From assembly GCA_031263335.1 (NCBI GenBank), contig JAISGB010000082.1:1-7118 (forward strand): a stretch of DNA of 7,118 bases, read 5' to 3'. The notes beneath the pieces are model-generated. The model did not search any database, was not told where the DNA came from, and saw only the letters and a program-made list of their open reading frames with translations. Below, piece after piece: positions 5,789-7,118 of this stretch (its first letter is position 1; each line of letters opens with the position of its first letter). This stretch comes from Eubacteriales Family XIII. Incertae Sedis bacterium. GTDB taxonomy: Bacteria > Bacillota > Clostridia > Peptostreptococcales > Anaerovoracaceae. A program made the position numbers and the translations under genes.

Positions 5789-7059
5789 TCACCGCGCCAT
5801 ATGCCGGTGATCGCCGCGTCTATGCAGTCATCCTGCGTCCCGTAAAACAGATCCAATCGGTTGTCCTCCTCCGGATAGCAACCCGTGATGTAATACGCCT
5901 GTTTCGCGGAATCCACGGCGAGCGAGCGCACGCCGGGCGGACATCCGCCCATGGCCGCAGGACAGGTCCCGGATACGAGCGTCGCGCCGGCATCATCGAA
6001 GACCTTCTTGAAGCCCTCCCGCTCCGCAAGCTCAAAGAGCCAAGGGATCGTCATGATCCAGAACGGAACCCGCACCTTTTTTCCTTCCAATTTTCTCGCC
6101 AACAACATGAGATCGACCATCCCGTAATGCGGACAGCCGAGGGACACCATATCCACTCTGTCGCCCCTGTGACTGTTGAGTTTTTCATAGGATGCCCTGA
6201 GCCGATCCTCGCCGATACGGATTTCGCGTTTCGGTTTCCTGCCGCCGAGCGCGTATTCCAAGGTCGGGGCTTCCGGCGTCGTACCCGGAATATGGTACAT
6301 GGCGATGCTGCCGCCCGTATTGGACGCCGTATTGAATTTCAGGATCTGTGATGTCGTCGGCTTGCCCGTGTTTACGAGCGCGGGTACGGCAAGTCCGCAT
6401 TCCTCTCCGACCGCGAACCCAAAGACATCCCACTCGACATCGGATCCGATCCTGCGTTCCGTGTCGACCACGACCGTCGCATATCTGTTCTCGGGAACGT
6501 GCATCCCATAGTATGGAACCTTGCCGAGGTAGGCCGTCATGAAACAACCGTCGATATTGGTGCGGGCGCCGAGGATGGCGTTGCAGTAGGGTATGGCGGA
6601 ACTCTCATTCCACGAACAATGTTGCCCCTGCGTGGGCCAATAGGTCATGGCGAGATAGTAGTCACACGAATGGACGGTAAGCATACCCATCTTCTTGTAG
6701 AGCGCCATCCATTCCCGCTCCATCATCCGTTCATGCCCCTCTTTCGTATTGTGCGGCGGGCAATCGCAATATTCCCAACCGTCGTGGATCGTACAGATGG
6801 GAAGCGGCGTCTTGTTCGCGAAAGTCGGGACCTTGAATTTCTCGCCGTTTTCCGCGAGCGCCCGGAGATCTTCGATCGGAAACTCATAATGCGGGACCAA
6901 GGATGTCCATGGGGTATGCATGTCGGCCGTACCGTCAAGGTCCACCAAGCGTTCCGCCCCCGCGACCTCGGACATCTCGATCAGAAATTCCATGCTGAGG
7001 CGCGCGATGGCGCCCCGCGCCCCGTCAAGAATGCGTTTTTCATCATCCGTCACATACAT
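5779..7059 (-). CDS. Aconitase X catalytic (large) subunit, DUF521 family hydro-lyase
   Basis: This 426-residue protein is the catalytic subunit of an aconitase-X type dehydratase, a cytosolic Fe-S hydro-lyase that works with a small swivel subunit. Visible family motifs are NESSAIPYCN at 151-160, LGART at 163-167, the GTTPEAP loop at 259-265, GCPH at 308-311 and DSAKQAYY at 383-390. Cys132, Cys309 and Cys366 sit where the family has its three cluster-ligating cysteines. Length and N-terminal form (LDGARGAIARLSMEFL) are normal for a two-subunit enzyme. The ATG is preceded by AAGGAG at 7066-7071, six bases away. Characterised AcnX enzymes act on cis-3-hydroxy-L-proline (bacteria) or mevalonate 5-phosphate (archaea). 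Neither substrate is indicated here, since no proline or isoprenoid genes are adjacent. A Cys/His-rich stretch at residues 89-109 (C89, H92, C98, C100, H103, H109) looks unusual. Family assignment is secure; substrate is unknown. Confidence 0.9.
   Translation of the reverse strand: MYVTDDEKRILDGARGAIARLSMEFLIEMSEVAGAERLVDLDGTADMHTPWTSLVPHYEFPIEDLRALAENGEKFKVPTFANKTPLPICTIHDGWEYCDCPPHNTKEGHERMMEREWMALYKKMGMLTVHSCDYYLAMTYWPTQGQHCSWNESSAIPYCNAILGARTNIDGCFMTAYLGKVPYYGMHVPENRYATVVVDTERRIGSDVEWDVFGFAVGEECGLAVPALVNTGKPTTSQILKFNTASNTGGSIAMYHIPGTTPEAPTLEYALGGRKPKREIRIGEDRLRASYEKLNSHRGDRVDMVSLGCPHYGMVDLMLLARKLEGKKVRVPFWIMTIPWLFELAEREGFKKVFDDAGATLVSGTCPAAMGGCPPGVRSLAVDSAKQAYYITGCYPEEDNRLDLFYGTQDDCIDAAITGIWRGEWR
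5781..5786 (-). promoter_or_regulatory. Shine-Dalgarno GGAGGT that may set a GTG start for the swivel subunit
   Basis: GGAGGT reads on the minus strand across the last codons of the catalytic subunit; its final T is the first base of that gene's TAG stop (5779-5781). It is five bases before an in-frame GTG at 5774-5776. It also lies inside the alternative ATG start (5786-5788), so it cannot serve that ATG. This is a classic arrangement for stop-start coupling of two subunits made in equal amounts. Confidence 0.55.
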
Positions 7060-7062
7060 TGG

Positions 7063-7118
7063 TTACTCCTTCTTGAATATCTCGATGTAGCCTTCATCGG
7101 CGGTGACGACCACCCGAT
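7063..7118 (-). CDS. Aconitase X swivel-domain (DUF126) subunit, C-terminal fragment
   Basis: Only the last 17 codons and the TAA stop (7063-7065) are in the window; the rest of the gene lies beyond the right edge. The readable tail is RVVVTADEGYIEIFKKE. It matches the C-terminus of the complete swivel subunit encoded at 5351-5788 (WVAVNADEGYIDVFKG) at about 10 of 16 aligned positions, and the DNA is also clearly similar, so the two look like paralogues. The stop is 3 bases before the start codon of the catalytic subunit, and the Shine-Dalgarno AAGGAG of that gene (7066-7071) lies within the last codons, so the two are almost certainly co-transcribed and translationally coupled. I infer that a second AcnX module lies immediately upstream. 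The fragment could instead be the C-terminal swivel domain of a fused single-chain AcnX; the window cannot decide this. Confidence 0.75.
   Translation of the reverse strand, partial: RVVVTADEGYIEIFKKE

Noticed and set aside
4940..5845. A 301-codon plus-strand frame crossing three genes
   Set aside because: It runs antisense across the FAD oxidoreductase, the AcnX swivel and the end of the catalytic gene, with no family resemblance; it is a by-product of codon composition.

Overview
The window is a compact bacterial segment in which every supported gene lies on the minus strand, so transcription runs from the right edge to the left edge. By eye the G+C content is about 55-60%. Shine-Dalgarno sequences of the GGAGG type precede most genes. 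The left edge has a consensus promoter followed by a TTGAAAAC-type leader motif. Together these suggest a Gram-positive-like lineage, most likely Bacillota/Clostridia, but this is a low-confidence inference and no taxonomic marker gene is present.

Right part (7118 to 2998), a tightly packed metabolic operon. In order of transcription it holds: the last 17 codons of an aconitase-X swivel (DUF126) subunit; a complete aconitase-X catalytic (DUF521) subunit; a complete second aconitase-X swivel subunit; an FAD-dependent oxidoreductase of the FAD_oxidored type; and a UroD/MtaA-like protein that is not the haem-biosynthetic enzyme. Gaps are 0-50 bases and Shine-Dalgarno signals are strong. The set looks like a catabolic pathway built on dehydration of a hydroxy-acid-like substrate by an AcnX hydro-lyase, followed by a flavin redox step and a UroD-fold (possibly methyl-transfer) step. 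The substrate cannot be read from the sequence. The tail of a second swivel subunit immediately upstream implies two AcnX modules in tandem. A perfect 9-bp inverted repeat sits between the oxidoreductase and UroD-like genes.

Middle (2997 to 2174): a 128-base gap with a good sigma-70-type promoter, then a metallo-beta-lactamase-fold hydrolase. The leader of this gene carries a 22-bp near-copy (20/22) of the 3' end of the oxidoreductase gene, which may be the scar of an old duplication or rearrangement.

Left part (2173 to 1): an AT-rich 46-base gap, then a large membrane chemoreceptor (dCache sensor, two HAMP-like segments, complete signalling tip). Just beyond its stop lies a perfect-consensus promoter (TTGACA-N18-TATAAT with an upstream A-tract) firing out of the window. 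Its transcript begins with two GC-rich hairpins and reaches a CTTGAAAACC motif at the edge, which together resemble the leader of a ribosomal RNA operon.

No tRNA, CRISPR array, insertion sequence or phage gene was recognised.
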